From assembly GCA_038380435.1 (NCBI GenBank), contig JAWZYU010000005.1, forward strand, positions 41,314,001 through 41,378,000: a stretch of DNA of 64,000 nucleotides, read 5' to 3'. The notes under the pieces are model-generated. The model saw only the letters and a program-made list of their open reading frames with translations, was not told the DNA's origin and did not search any database. This document shows positions 20,316 through 31,417 of this stretch, piece after piece; the stretch's first letter is position 1, and every line of letters starts with the position of its first letter. The position numbers and the translations under genes were made by a program. The DNA is from Ryuthela nishihirai. Taxonomy: Eukaryota; Arthropoda; Arachnida; Araneae; Heptathelidae.

Positions 20316-20709
20316 AATGCTTGGTTGCTTTTTCTCACTCGTGGTTTATTTTATTCGAATCTTAAACCAAACAAGAAATGACAGTTATCAAACTCAAGCT
20401 CTTCGATGCCATTAAATATCACACTGTACACAGTTAAAATAAAACATCACTGGTCGCTTACTTAAGAAGAGTATCGTGAGGAATAAACACCAGTATATTG
20501 TTGACAGACGACAATGCACTTAAACAAAATAAAACAATCGGACGAGAATCGGTATTCACAGGGGAGTTTGATTGTTGTGACGGTAAGTATGTACCACAAG
20601 CCTGGCGCATGCATACCAGCATTCACAAGCCGTGCAGCCAGTGGGTCGATGGTGGGCCAACAACAAAAGTGCCCCTAGATGAAAATTGTCAGCGATCCTG
20701 TGTTGGTGT

Positions 20710-22775
20710 CCAAATTTCTCCATGGACCACAGATTGGTGACCTCTGCTATAGGGCCAACATTAAAGCCACCAATATATCTATCATCATTACAACCAATGG
20801 GAGTAAAACTAACCACATTGTTTAGAACATCACTGAAATGTTCAGCCCACCTAGACATGGCAGAATCCTCACCTTCTGTAACTTTACCATGTTTATCCTT
20901 CAATCCCTGTATACCTGTCTGTTTTTTTACCACACAATAATGTAAACTCTCTGAAACAGCTCTCTGCTGTTGTGCTGTGTAACTGCTTCCTTGGCTTTGT
21001 CAGCCAAGCCATCAATCCAAAGATGCTTATCAGCAACTAACTGATCCTTTACACATTTATTAAGCTCTCTGTAATTCTTTTTATTAGGACTAGTAGGGTA
21101 TTGATTAAGGACATTCCTGCAGTTCTTTATTCTTGAAATCAACTCAAGTGCCTTATCACTCAAATAATTTTGCCTCCTCTGCTCCTTTTTTCCTAAAAGA
21201 ATACTGTTAGTTTCCAAAAAAGCTTGTTTAGAATGGTCCCATTCTTCCTCAACTAGTACAGTAGTAAGCAAACCATGACTGTAATAATGGCAAAGTAACC
21301 TCTCATGGTAAGCTCTTTCTATAACCTGAGTCTTTCAGAGCTTCAGTTTTAAAGGTAAATTTTCTAATCTTAGCACAACACTTGTTAAGTTTTAAGTTGC
21401 AAGACACTTTTAACAATTTTATTAAGCTCAGGTAATGGCCAGGTACAATTTCAAATCCCCTATATGGCCTGTTATTCGTAATGAACTAGCTTGTTTGCAT
21501 TAATTAATATATAATCAATCATATACTTATGCAGCCCATCAGGTGAAACCCATGTGTACTTATGTATGTCGCAGTGTTTGTAGTAAGTGTTAGTTATTCT
21601 GAAACCATTGAGTTTACTCACCTGTAAGAGACATTGCCCAATGCTATTGCAGCTACCAATACCACAAGGACCTATCACACCATTCCCCAAAGGTCAGAGT
21701 CAGTACCAACTTTGGCATTGAAGTCACCTAGAACAAGGGTAATATCTCCTTTCTTGACAGAATTCAAAATATCCTGAAGTTGTCCGTAAAACCTATCCTT
21801 CTCATCCTCATCCTCAGTGGGGGCATAACAGCATATAACATTCAAGTCTTTAACGCTTGTCTGAAATTTTGCTGTAAGAAACCTTTCATTAATGCACTCA
21901 TATCCTAGAAGAGCATCACTAGCGTGTCTGCTGAGAAGCAGATCCACTCCTTGGTGATGCTTATTATCTTCCCTCCCTGAAAAGAGAAATTTAAGATTAT
22001 TTTTATGAATCTGACCTTTATCTGTCCATTTTATCTCTTGCATGCCGAGAATATCTAAATTATAATGGTGGAATTCTTGTGTGAGGACATCAAGAGAATA
22101 AGCTCTGTGCAAAGTCCTCACATTCCAACTACCTATGGAGAGAAAATGATTAGTGGGATGTTTAAAGAAACTATGTTTATTGAGAGAGGGAATGGCGACA
22201 ATATCAAACAGCCCTCTAAATCGCAGGCATGGGGACAAAGACCTGCTCCCCTACTACTAAAGGCTGAAGCCATCTACACTGTAAGACTTCGTCCAATGTA
22301 GAATTTGACAATGCTAATAGAAGCAAAGAGTTCAGATGTCTGTGATGACCTCTGCTCAGGATTATCCACCAGCTGATAAACATATCCTGTGAATCTATTC
22401 ACTTGGGGCTGTCAACCCACAAACAAAGGGAAAACACAGCAGAAGATTTTCCCTCCACAGAAGACCACCAGTGCAGCAAAATCGGTATCCATAATCAAGC
22501 TCAGAGCTGTATTCCATTCCATTTAGTGTAATTGGTCAGCATCAGGACTTTGTGTGGGTGACAGCTCCTCAGCAAGGTAGATAAAAACAAAAGAGTAGCA
22601 TTTAGTTGTACAGAACATCTGACAGCCATCCCCTTCCATTCACTTTTTCAAGAGAGTATCTCTTTTGGAAGTTACTAATGGTCTGCACCACGAGAAGGCG
22701 ATGTTGGACATTAGGTACAAGTGTAATTTATGTACAGGACATATACCTATATGTTAAACATAGGCCTGGCTGGTT
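20710..22775 (-). mobile_element. LINE-A copy 1, 5' half
   Basis: This continues 16704-18082 on the other side of the hAT. On the - strand it includes a 5' UTR (about 22240-22775), the endonuclease ORF start (22238) and the inter-domain region (YLSDKALELISRIKNCRNVL at 21111-21170). The RT approach region GFNVGPIA follows (20745-20768). Its arrangement is the same as in copy 2 at 49420-53963, which fixes the gene order APE - linker - RT - C-terminal domain - 3' UTR. Confidence 0.85.
21675..22238 (-). pseudogene. LINE-A apurinic-like endonuclease (APE) domain
   Basis: An open frame of 187 codons shows exonuclease/endonuclease/phosphatase-fold motifs. SIGSWNVRTLHRAYSLD is the N-terminal Asn block, LGMQEIKW carries the catalytic Glu (often L-Q-E-T-K/R), CCYAPTE is the Y-x-P block and LVLGDFNAKVG the GDFN block. 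The S-D-H end block is lost to a frameshift at the 3' side (continues at 21690-21470). The nuclease nicks target DNA to prime reverse transcription. Compare the longer version at 52767-53492. Confidence 0.85.
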
Positions 22776-23509
22776 TTTTAGTGTTTCTAAATTATTTGTT
22801 TAATATATTAGATATATATACCTTATGAAGGGAAAAATTTATATTTTTTTTCTAACGCAAGATTGCAACTAGATTAGCCATAGTGGCAAACATCTAGTTT
22901 TGATTTTAAACTTTTAGTGTGTATATTCAGTCTGAAAAGATGTCTTCACATTGTGTTCTGCAAGTGCTGATGTTTTCATTTTTTGTTTATTTTATTTTTT
23001 TGCGTTTTAAATAAATTTTTATTTCTTTTGTCCATATGATATCTCTGTTATACTTTTTTACAAAATGCTCTACCAACATTTACACAATCTATGTACAGGG
23101 ATTTATCAAAATAATGGAAACTCCAACAGCAACTGGAGTACACGCAATGCACCATATGCATATCATGAGGACGAAGTCACCTGCAATGTGAGGTATATAA
23201 AGGGGAGAAGTACAATGTCGGCTATCATGTAGCAGTGCCACATGTCATGCTCCACAGATTATTAACATTTCAAGTTTGACCTTTCATCTGATCCAAATTT
23301 GTTCAAAAATTCTGGATAGCTTTGTTGGGCACCAGGCAATATTAACTTAGTATTTAATTATTCATGAATATTGCTGTTACATTTAAAGCTATCTATAACA
23401 ATTCTAACCCTCAAATCTGAATCCCTTCCATCAGCATGGAATCTCCTAATGTATTTAATCAAGACTTAGTGAGACTGAGGAACACAACTCTCCAACATTA
23501 TGCCATTTG
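22776..23509. other. COPB1 intron with transposon scraps
   Basis: 22776-23096 is AT-rich with nothing recognised. 23097-23270 resembles the 5' end of a Tc1-type element (GGATTTATCAAAATAATGG, then a TATATAAAGG box), with no protein. 23279-23345 is a fragment of the LTR-like repeat (CTGATCCAAATTTGTTC; GATAGCTTTGTTGGGCACC). 23437-23455 holds one arm of the PLE hairpin. Confidence 0.45.
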
Positions 23510-24660
23510 ATTTTCAATTTTGCCAACTAGCCATAATTTCGAAGATATAATTCCAATATTTACATCTCGTCTGAATTGTAGCAAGTCGGTGTGAATTTTC
23601 CCTTCATTTGGCCAACTCTCCTTAATTTCACGAAACTTATCCCAATCTTTACATCTCTCCTAAATTAACCAAATCACTTCAAACTTTTCAAACTCCGCAA
23701 GATTTTGCCAAGTTTTCTCGATTTTAGTCAACTATCCTGAATTTCACAAACCCAATCCCAATTATCACAACTCGCCCGTATTTTCCAAATGGATTTGAAT
23801 TTTGCCAACTGCCCTACATTTTGTTAAGTTTCCTCAATTTGTCCAACACTCCTTAATATCACAAAACAAATTTCGATTTTCACAACTCATCTATATTTTA
23901 CCAAGTGGATTTGAATTTTGCCAACTCACTGTAATTTTACAGAAAAAATCGCAATTTTTACATCTTCCCTGAATTTGCCAAGTCACTTCGAATTTTATCA
24001 ACCTCTCCTTGATTGCACAAGAAAGGCACAATTTTCACTACTCCCCTGTATTTTACCAAGTGGCTTCGAATTTTGCCAACTCCCCTAGATTTTGCCAAGT
24101 TTTCTCGATTTTTCTCAACTCTCCTTAAGTTTACAAAAACAATCCCAATTATCACAAATCACCCGTATTTTACCAAGTGGATTCGAATTTTGCCAAGTTT
24201 CCTCGATTTTGCCATCTCACTACAATTTTACAGAAAAAAAATCCCAATTTTATATCACACCTGATTTTTGCAAAGTCACTCTGAATTTTGCCAACTCTCC
24301 TAGATATTGCAAAGTTGCCTCGATTTTGCCAACATGCCATAATTTTATAGAAAAAAGATTGCAATTTTTACATCTCACCTGAATTTTGTGAACTCTCCGC
24401 AATTTTGCCAACTGCTACCAACTACCCCTATATATTGCCAACTGCCCCTAGTTTTTACCAACTGCCCCTAGATTTTACCAACTGCCCCTAGATTTTACCA
24501 ACTGCCCCTAGATTTTGCCAACTCGCCATAATTTTACAGAAAAAAATCCAAATTTTTACATCTCACCTGAATTTTGCCAAGTCACTCCTAATTTTGCCAA
24601 CTGTCCCTAGATTTTGCCAACTCACTATAATTTTACAGAAAAAAATCACACTTTTGCCAC
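23510..24660 (+). repeat. Minisatellite of ~20-bp units (TTTTGCCAACT...), array 1
   Basis: Dozens of units start with an ATTTTGCCAA/ATTTTACCAA core, spaced about 19-21 bp. At 24440-24525 the unit GATTTTACCAACTGCCCCTA is repeated almost exactly four times. Variant units (ACAGAAAAAAATCCCAA; TACATCTCACCTGAA) recur at spacings near multiples of 20, which suggests higher-order repeats. Open frames on both strands here are a by-product of the repeat, not genes. An inverted array lies at 32630-33450. Confidence 0.85.
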
Positions 24661-24664
24661 AAGT

Positions 24665-25012
24665 GTAATCTTCATCCGGACCCCAAGTTGTAGTTCGGTG
24701 GTAACATCATTCAAGTTGTAATGGAGACCAAAGTTTCTCGGTCTTCAGTCAGAAAGTGACCTTTTTACCACATATACGACACCTGAGGTCTGAGTGCGTG
24801 ACAGCATTGAACATCATTGAGGTTCTCATCTGTAAGTCGAATTGATTATCTTTGCTCCACCTTTATTGTGCACTTATCTGGTCAAAACTGGACTACAGAT
24901 TCCAAGTGTATGACTCCACCCAGGATTCAGTAGTGAAGGTGCTAGACCCTCTCCACCATGAGGTCCTCCATGTTTACCTGGGGGCTTTCCACACATTGAT
25001 TTCCACATGACC
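24665..25012 (+). mobile_element. LINE-B fragment, end of RT domain
   Basis: The translation resembles the post-catalytic RT region of I/Jockey-type LINEs: TKVSRSSVRK-like, FTTYTTPEV-like, then LLHLYCALIWSKLDYRFQVY (about 24848-24907) and STQDSVVKVLDPLHHEVLHV. It corresponds to 59280-59990 of the 56-62 kb copy. It is followed directly by a LINE-A fragment. Confidence 0.75.
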
Positions 25013-25305
25013 ATCATATGTTACTTAGTCATTATGACAGTCATGGTTTGCTTACTACTGAAGTTGAGGAAGAATGGGACCATTTTAAACAGACTTTTTT
25101 CGAAACTAACAGTACTCTTTTAGGAAAAGAGGAGCAGAGGAGGCAGAATTATTTGAGTGATAAGGCACTTGAGCTTATTTCAGAAAGAAAGAACTGTAGG
25201 AATGCCCTTAATCAATAAACTACTAGTCCTAATAGAAAGCATTACAGAGAGTGTAATAAACATGTAAAGGATCAGTTAGCTGCTGATAAGAATCTTTGGC
25301 TTGTA
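25013..25305 (+). mobile_element. LINE-A inter-domain fragment
   Basis: Reads MLLSHYDSHGLLTTEVEEEW, then TLLGKEEQRRQNYLSDKALE, ending near CVKDQLAADKNLWL (partly frameshifted). It lies between two LINE-B pieces that miss about 240 bp of LINE-B between them. Confidence 0.75.
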
Positions 25306-26642
25306 TGTCCAGGGCTATCTCAGAGATATCAACATCAGTATTGATAGTGCTGCCCAGTTGACAGCCGAACCACTTCCACTGTTGCTCACTGTTTCCCTTA
25401 CCTGCACCTTTTCTCTTTGCAGGATGGGGACCTTTATACCCAACTGCATGTACTAGCAACTCTTTGCCAGCTTTGCCAGCCATCTTGTTTAGCACCTGGA
25501 CTTTTTGTCTGCCTTCACAGATGGCTCGAAGTTTGGCATTTGGGATTTGCCATAGTCTGCTGTGATGTAATCATTTGCAGACCAGATCCCACAGCAGTGT
25601 TCCATCTGCACTGCAGAGTTGCATGGTATCAGCCTTGGCCATGTGGCAACTAAGCATCATTGTCTGTGTGTATGTTTTACACCAAATCGCATAGCTCACT
25701 ACAGGCTTTGATCTCTGTGAGGAATCGACCTCACCTTGTTATTTCCAAGATCCACCAGCAGCTCCATTGTCTGGCAGCCACAACAACTGTTCTCTTCTTT
25801 TGGGTGCCCAGTCACATTGCGGTCAGGGGCAATGACTTTGCAGGTGCTGCTGTCAAGTCGGCCACATCCCTGCCCATTTCTCCACTGCCAGTCCTATACC
25901 TGGACTTCCAACGATGTTATACCATTTAGCTCCAGGCACAGTGGCAGAGGATATTGGTGTGAAGAGGTTTGTAACAAGGTTTTTGAGATCAATCCCATTA
26001 TCAACCCATGGCAGTCTTGTTTTCACTGGAATTGCAGAGAGGAAGTTGTTCTTGCTAGGCTTCACTTCAGTCATTCATTTATTACACATTCTTCTACGGG
26101 TGGATGACGAACCTAAGTGCAAGTTTTGTTACACCATTTTAACCATTAAGTTTTAATTCCTTGCCTTGCTTTTAACCTTGATATTAGACTATTTTAACTT
26201 TCATGACTTTACAACTGAGCTCCTTACACTCAGACACCCAATTCGTTTTTAACCCCAGTTTTGGAATTTTTATGGTTAAATGTTGAATATTGTATACTCT
26301 AAGGAATTCCACTGTTTAAATCAATTCAAATTATTAGAGGAAAAATTGTCTTGAGCCGGGCGGGATACGAATCCACGACCTCCTGATAACATGTCAAGTA
26401 CTGTGGACCACTGAGCTACCGGCTGTTGATCAAGATCTCCTCTAATTGATGATATTGTTTTTTCTTTGCAGTTTTATTGCCTTTGTCTTAGTGTCTTGTC
26501 CACTTTCTGTTTTATTTTTAAATTTTGTTGAGGGAGTACGTGTCTTTTATCTCTTTATTTTATTGAAATCTTGTTTTGTGCTACATTGCTTCTGTTGCCA
26601 TTGTGCCATAAAACTTCAACCAGCCAACCAAAACCTGTATTA
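25306..26642 (+). mobile_element. LINE-B 3' part: RNase H domain and 3' UTR
   Basis: The broken RNase H frame reads CLHRWLEVWHLGFAIVCCD (weak match to FTDGSK block), ISVRNRPHLVISKIHQQLHC and FFWVPSHIAVRGNDFAGAA. It then passes into the C-terminal Cys/His motif DDEPKCKFCYTILTIK (about 26102-26150). The 3' UTR runs to GCCATAAAACTTCAACC and CAACCAAAACC near 26640, close to the (AACC)n tail of other LINE-B copies. A tRNA-like element (26334-26445) is inserted in the 3' UTR. Confidence 0.8.
26334..26445 (-). repeat. tRNA-like element T, single copy
   Basis: Bounded by TTAGAGGA and TCCTCTAA. On the - strand it folds like a tRNA: GCCGGTAGCTCAGTGG (D arm), an anticodon stem with loop CATGTTA, and GTGGATTCGTATCCCGC (T arm). 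It has no CCA, and position 33 of the loop is A instead of T. That makes a tRNA-derived repeat more likely than a working tRNA gene. The inverted-pair versions are at 28262-28621 and 48776-49377. Confidence 0.7.
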
Positions 26643-27284
26643 CTGAAGAAACAATTATCATATATAGTCTGATTTTCAGTAGTGTGTTTCTTTCATTTTC
26701 CATCTGTTACATTCAGAAGTAACATAGTTCGTAAAAAGTCTGCCATAGTGTAATGTCAGATTAAAGAGGGTAGATGCAAACCCTTTCTTGAAGAATGGAT
26801 TAAAGAGAATTAATAGAAATACTGCAGTTCGTTTGTTTAATTTAGAATTATTGCAATCAGAAGAAATTGATTCGTTAAAAAATTCACTATATTCATTGTC
26901 AGATTAAAGTTTATTAAGATTTCATATATTTTTCAAAAAAAAACTTGTCTCTCCCTTTACATTTTTTTGGCTTAGTTGTGTTTCTTGCTTCCTCCCTCCC
27001 TTCCAGTCAATTTTTTTTTATCCTAGATCCTGGCTTGATGTTGACCATTAGAATCTAAATTGAATTTTTGTTAAATAATTTTAAAGTATTATATTTTTTG
27101 AAAGAATTTAAGGAGTTATTGACTTAAAATTGGTTTGCTTCCAACCAGTGAATTCAATTGACTGGTTGGCCACTTATGTAACAAATAATAAAGCAGTGCA
27201 AAGGTCCTTGAATCTTTTATCACTACTTTACCTAATATTGTAATTGAACTAAAATATTTAAACTCAATAAGCTCAATTTAAACT
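26643..27284. other. COPB1 intron, nothing recognised
   Basis: AT-rich, without recognisable repeats. Confidence 0.5.
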
Positions 27285-27606
27285 CGATTGATAATGCACC
27301 AAGCTCAATCCGCAGTCCCCAGGTTCGAGTCCCAGTTGGGACAGCATTGAGATTTTAGCTCCTCGAAACTTCCTACCCTGCTCTCTCTCTCTCTCTCTGT
27401 CAGTAAGGGACACCAATAGGCTTGGAATGACTGCCATCTATCGGATTAGATGTTAAACTGTGCCCTTAATGGGAGGCTACCATCTGTCTCCCAACAGTTG
27501 TTCAGTGGGTCCCCTTCCCCCAACCTTCAGTGGACCCTTGGGGTCCTTGTGACTGACCATTTAGCTCATTATGGGGAAAAAATGCCCCTCTGAGGTAAAA
27601 CAATCT
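27285..27606 (+). repeat. SINE family S, 5'-damaged
   Basis: The tRNA-like head starts inside the anticodon arm (CACCAAGCTCAATCCGCAG); the B box CCAGGTTCGAGTCCCAG is intact. A (CT)n run (27381-27398) replaces part of the body. The tail is GAGGTAAAACAATC. Confidence 0.75.
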
Positions 27607-28261
27607 ATCCCAAATTAAGGTACCATTGATATTTGTAATATCCATACTTCTTAGAGAATTTTATTCCAGCAATTCCTGCAAAATAATATTTAATTTAAAA
27701 TCTAAGCATTGATAATTAAACTTATGTACAGTCAAGTAATATTCATCAAAATATATTACAATGAATATACATATTATACAACAATGAAATATTGTCATAT
27801 TAATTCAATATATAACAACATTGAATTAAAATAACTAAAAAAAAGAGTTCTGTGCCATTAAGCAATAAAATTTTGAAGTTTATCCTTCAAACTATTTTTA
27901 CATTAAAAAGTTTCAGGAGCAGCATTGATATGTTGACACAACATTGGATTTTTCAAAATGTACATTATATACTTACTGTATCATGTTTAATATTAAATGA
28001 CTTGGTAAACAATATTGTTTTTATATATGTAAGATTAAATAATTTCAGTTGTAACTTTCTTACCTTAATCATATTTTAATAGTATGATAATGAATATTAA
28101 TGTTATTCAAAATTGTGATAATTGTGCTAGTATTGTAAATGTGTAGTAAGTTATTTTAACTCATTTTTAACATCATTTTATGCCATCAATGTGCAATAAT
28201 TTCTTCTCTTAACTGTTTGCATCAGCAAATAAAATATTGTCCTACACCTATTCCTAATGAC
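27607..28261. other. COPB1 intron, AT-rich
   Basis: No repeat or gene recognised; many short ATAT and AATATA runs. Confidence 0.5.
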
Positions 28262-28621
28262 ATTTATGACTTATAAATAATGAGATAAACTCGACTGTTC
28301 AACATCCACTAATAAATCAGCACTTTGACATTGATTCTAATTTTAGAGGAAAAATTGTCTTGAGCCGGGTGGGATACGAACCCATGACCTCCTGATAACA
28401 TGTCAGGTGCTCTGGACCACTGAGCTACTGACCGCCAAGGCCCAAGGAATGTTCATAGCGTTAATTAGAGATCTTGATCAGCGGCCGGTAGCTCAGTGGT
28501 CCAGAGCACCTGACATGTTATCAGGAGGTCGTGGGTTCATATCCCACCCGGCTCAAGACAATTTTTCCTCTAAAATTAGAATCGACGTCAAAGTGCTGAT
28601 TTATTAGTGGATTTATGACTT
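28262..28621. repeat. Palindromic tRNA-like element (two T copies head to head)
   Basis: Arms 28306-28436 and 28482-28610 are near-perfect reverse complements, each containing a T element; the right arm reads the tRNA in + orientation. Right copy: acceptor arm 6 of 7 pairs, D stem GCTC/GAGC, anticodon stem CCTGA/TCAGG, T stem GTGGG/CCCAC. The whole lies between direct repeats ATTTATGACTT (28262-28272 and 28611-28621), which look like a target-site duplication. Confidence 0.75.
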
Positions 28622-29178
28622 TTTCTTATGATTTTTTGTTTTTATTGAAAATGTTATAAACTAGCAATACTTTTAAAACTACTTATCCTATACTACTATC
28701 AATATTAAAAGTAATTATATATCTTCCTCAACATACTCTACCTTCAAAATATCAGATATCTAGCTTAAATATATTGTTTACAATATTTATTGAAAGGTTT
28801 GGCATTTTGCATTTTTAGCACCCTCTAATGATGAATATTAAAATGGGATGAATTCGAAAACTGTATTTTATTAAAAGCTATTCAATTCAAAAAAGAATTT
28901 TTCAATTATCTATTAAACCTTAAAGTGTTAAGTTTCTCACAATGCATTGTAATTACAGCAAAAATAATTTTTAACTGTTTTAAGCAGAACAACAACTGAG
29001 CTTTATTCTGCAGTAAGTGACAGATATATATATATAGTAGGTCATGTTACATATCAAATTAAAGAGCATTTCATTCTGATTAATAAAATAACAGAAACTC
29101 AAAATGAAGGTTACTTCAGATAATTTTAAAAAACTGGGGATTAAGGTGCAAATCATTGCTGTTGGTAAAAGTCTCTTG
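28622..29178. other. COPB1 intron, AT-rich
   Basis: A short (TA)n run near 29024-29036; otherwise nothing recognised. Confidence 0.5.
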
Positions 29179-29192
29179 ACTCTCACATTCCA

Positions 29193-29524
29193 TTTTACCA
29201 GGTTTGACTCCCAGCATTGAGATTTATCTCCACAAAATTGTCCCCGTTGCCCTCAGTCAGTATGGGACACCAATGGGCTTGGAAAGGCCACTGTCTTTCG
29301 TATGGGACATTAAGCCATGACCCTTTGTGTGTGACAGAGAGAGTTGTACCCTGTGCACATTTAAAGAACACACTGGATGGCCTTGATGCGAGGCTACCAT
29401 CTTTCTCAACAGCTGTTCCAGTGGGTCCCTTCCCCCAACCTTCTCTGAGCCCTCGGGTTCCTTGTGACCTGGCCGTTTAGCTCATTGCAAAAAAGTGCTG
29501 CTCAGATGTAAAAACAATCCCCCA
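29193..29524 (+). repeat. SINE family S, 5' truncated
   Basis: Starts in the T arm of the tRNA head (CCAGGTTTGACTCCCAG), then the full body to AGATGTAAAAACAATCCCC. Perfect 14-bp duplication ACTCTCACATTCCA at 29179-29192 and 29525-29538. Confidence 0.85.
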
Positions 29525-29538
29525 ACTCTCACATTCCA

Positions 29539-30819
29539 CCAATGAAATTTGTAGCATAAATGCATTGTTTGCAATATTCATTTAATTTTTGCAATTTGTC
29601 ATCTTTTTCCCCCAGTGAAGAGCACAATTATAGCGTTTGAGAGATTTGGGAAACCTAAATCCTAATATTTCATCAATAATTATCCAATGCAAAAATAATT
29701 TTATATTTTTCAGTAAAAAACAACAGAATTGAATGTCTACAAATTAATTCATTTTTTTTAATGAAATAAAAATTTATTTTGTAATTTTTTTCTCAATTAT
29801 TCATTATTCTAGTTAATACTTTTATTATTTAAATCTTGCATTTATTTAGTTTTCTTAAAATTTTCTAGTGGTGCAGATTATGCATATGCTTAGCTTTTTA
29901 GTGATCAGCAAGCTCTTAAGACTAAAGAAGTAGTGCCAACAAAAATTATTTTTGTCTCGAAACATAAAAGTTTTAACTTCAGCATTGAGATGAAGATTGA
30001 ATCATTTCCAGTTCAAGTTGCATTACTGATATGGAAAGGTTTACTTTGAAAACAATGATAAAAATTTCATTGAAAAAGGGCAGTTTCTCGATGTTAATTA
30101 TTAAATTTATTTCACAATGTAATTAAAAATATGACTAAAATAAGTCCTAACTTTTAAAACTCTCTATTTTTTTTATGTAATTCCATATTTCAAAGTTATT
30201 TGAGGCCAGAAAATTCAGACATACAATATAGTGCAGGGATCCCCATTATGCACCATAGTTTGGGACTGTAAAGTCACAATCTAAAGTAAAATGACATATA
30301 ATGGGGTATTTTCCCAATAAGAATATATTTAAATACAGGCACCATAGGAGTATTAACATTGCTTAGATGGTTTATAGAAGGTAATTTTCACAATAACAAT
30401 GCATGTAAATGCAGTGACATAGGGACAGAGTTATTAAATCAGTTTCCATTTTTATACTGTATGAACATTAGAAACTTGTTTTACTTATGTTTGTTAGGAA
30501 TGACTTGTATATAAAACTTATAATGCTATCACTCAGCACTGATACAGGACTAGAGTGCACATGCTGAATAACAGAAGCCCTGCTATGCCATCTACTTGAT
30601 GTGAACAGTGGTATAGAACCAAATTGGACCACTCTTTACTATATGAGAGAACAAAATAAGACTGATAAGCATCCCAGAGAATTCTAGTATACAATACTAA
30701 GATGCAGCACTCTCACAAGATTCAAATCAAGGCATTACTCTAAGTGTAGGACATAAGTGAGGGGGAGATTTAGGCCACTGTCCTCAATACATCAATGATG
30801 TAAGTACGGATGACATATA
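29539..30819. other. COPB1 intron, nothing recognised
   Basis: AT-rich; no ORF or repeat relationship seen. Confidence 0.5.
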
Positions 30820-31415
30820 CAGGGTGAATCTGAAAAAGTGGGCAAAACTTTACGGGGTGGTAGAACGCAGCTATACGAGCAATATTCGTCATAGAATTAT
30901 GGTCGGAACGCAAGCGGTGAGAAGTTAAAAGGTAGTTTTCCACTGTCACATTTAAAGAATGAACACAAGAAGGAGAGGAGATACTTCAGAAAACATTTTA
31001 TTAACAGGAATGTAATTGAGGTACATGCTCAAAGAAATTGCTCAAAAGAGCTGCCGCCAGCTGTAATGCAAGCTTCACACCTGCGGGATAGGGACCGACA
31101 CACATTTGCGTTCTGGAGTGCATCTCATCGGAAACCGGTTGCGGTAACGTCTCTGTGCCTCACTTGCATTCCCGTCCGCCGCACCGTACACAAAGTGCAT
31201 ATCCGCCATTTCGTGGTTAGTATAACCAGCCATCCTCTCGGCAATCCACGGTAGAAATGCCGTTGGGTGCGAGGACCGACCCTTTTATACCATTTCCAAC
31301 GCCACCTAGTGGCTCGCCGTTTGCGCTCCACCCATACTTTCTAGAACGAATATTGCTCGTATAGCTGCGTTCTACCACCCCATAAAGTTTTGCCCACTTT
31401 TTCAGATTCACCCTG
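30820..31415 (-). mobile_element. Internally deleted mariner element
   Basis: TA target duplications (30818-30819, 31416-31417) flank inverted ends that start CAGGGTGAATCTGAAAAAGT and stay almost identical for about 70 bp. At 596 bp it cannot encode a full transposase, but it keeps the N-terminus (31075-31233, - strand). The element is related to the longer mariner at 46008-47450 (ends CAGGGTGATTC). Confidence 0.88.
31075..31233 (-). pseudogene. Transposase N-terminal domain (DUF4817-type)
   Basis: A 52-codon open frame starts MAGYTNHEMADMHFVYGAAD and continues GNASEAQRRYRNRFPMRC, then stops after PIPQV. This is the N-terminal helix-turn-helix domain of mariner-like transposases that are common in arthropods: 'YTN.E.ADM...YG', then 'R.Y..RFP.R'. 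Binding of the inverted ends is the known role of such domains. It is truncated by the internal deletion and lacks the DDE core. Start choice: the only ATG in frame, inside the element and in the expected orientation. Confidence 0.8.
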
Positions 31416-31417
31416 TA

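Larger units (their letters stand above)
18083..20709 (-). mobile_element. hAT transposon (ZBED/SCAND3-like) inside LINE-A
   Basis: The element sits between the two halves of LINE-A copy 1. Transposase remnants are on the - strand (18510-20315). The SINE at 18108-18482 lies in its 3' flank with a perfect 12-bp duplication, so it inserted after the hAT. Exact hAT termini were not fixed by eye. A CAGTG motif occurs near both 20450 (inverted) and 20639, so the boundaries here are approximate. Confidence 0.7.

Noticed and set aside
24013..24382. Overlapping open frames of 64-96 codons on both strands
   Set aside because: They follow the ~20-bp minisatellite and are open because the repeat lacks stops in those frames; the same holds at 32811-33411.
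24440..24525. CRISPR-like array of regular 20-bp repeats
   Set aside because: Units are directly adjacent without unique spacers, and the DNA is animal.
28482..28553. A functional tRNA gene
   Set aside because: The fold is good, but the anticodon loop has A at position 33, and the unit is a repeated, palindromic element with decayed sisters.
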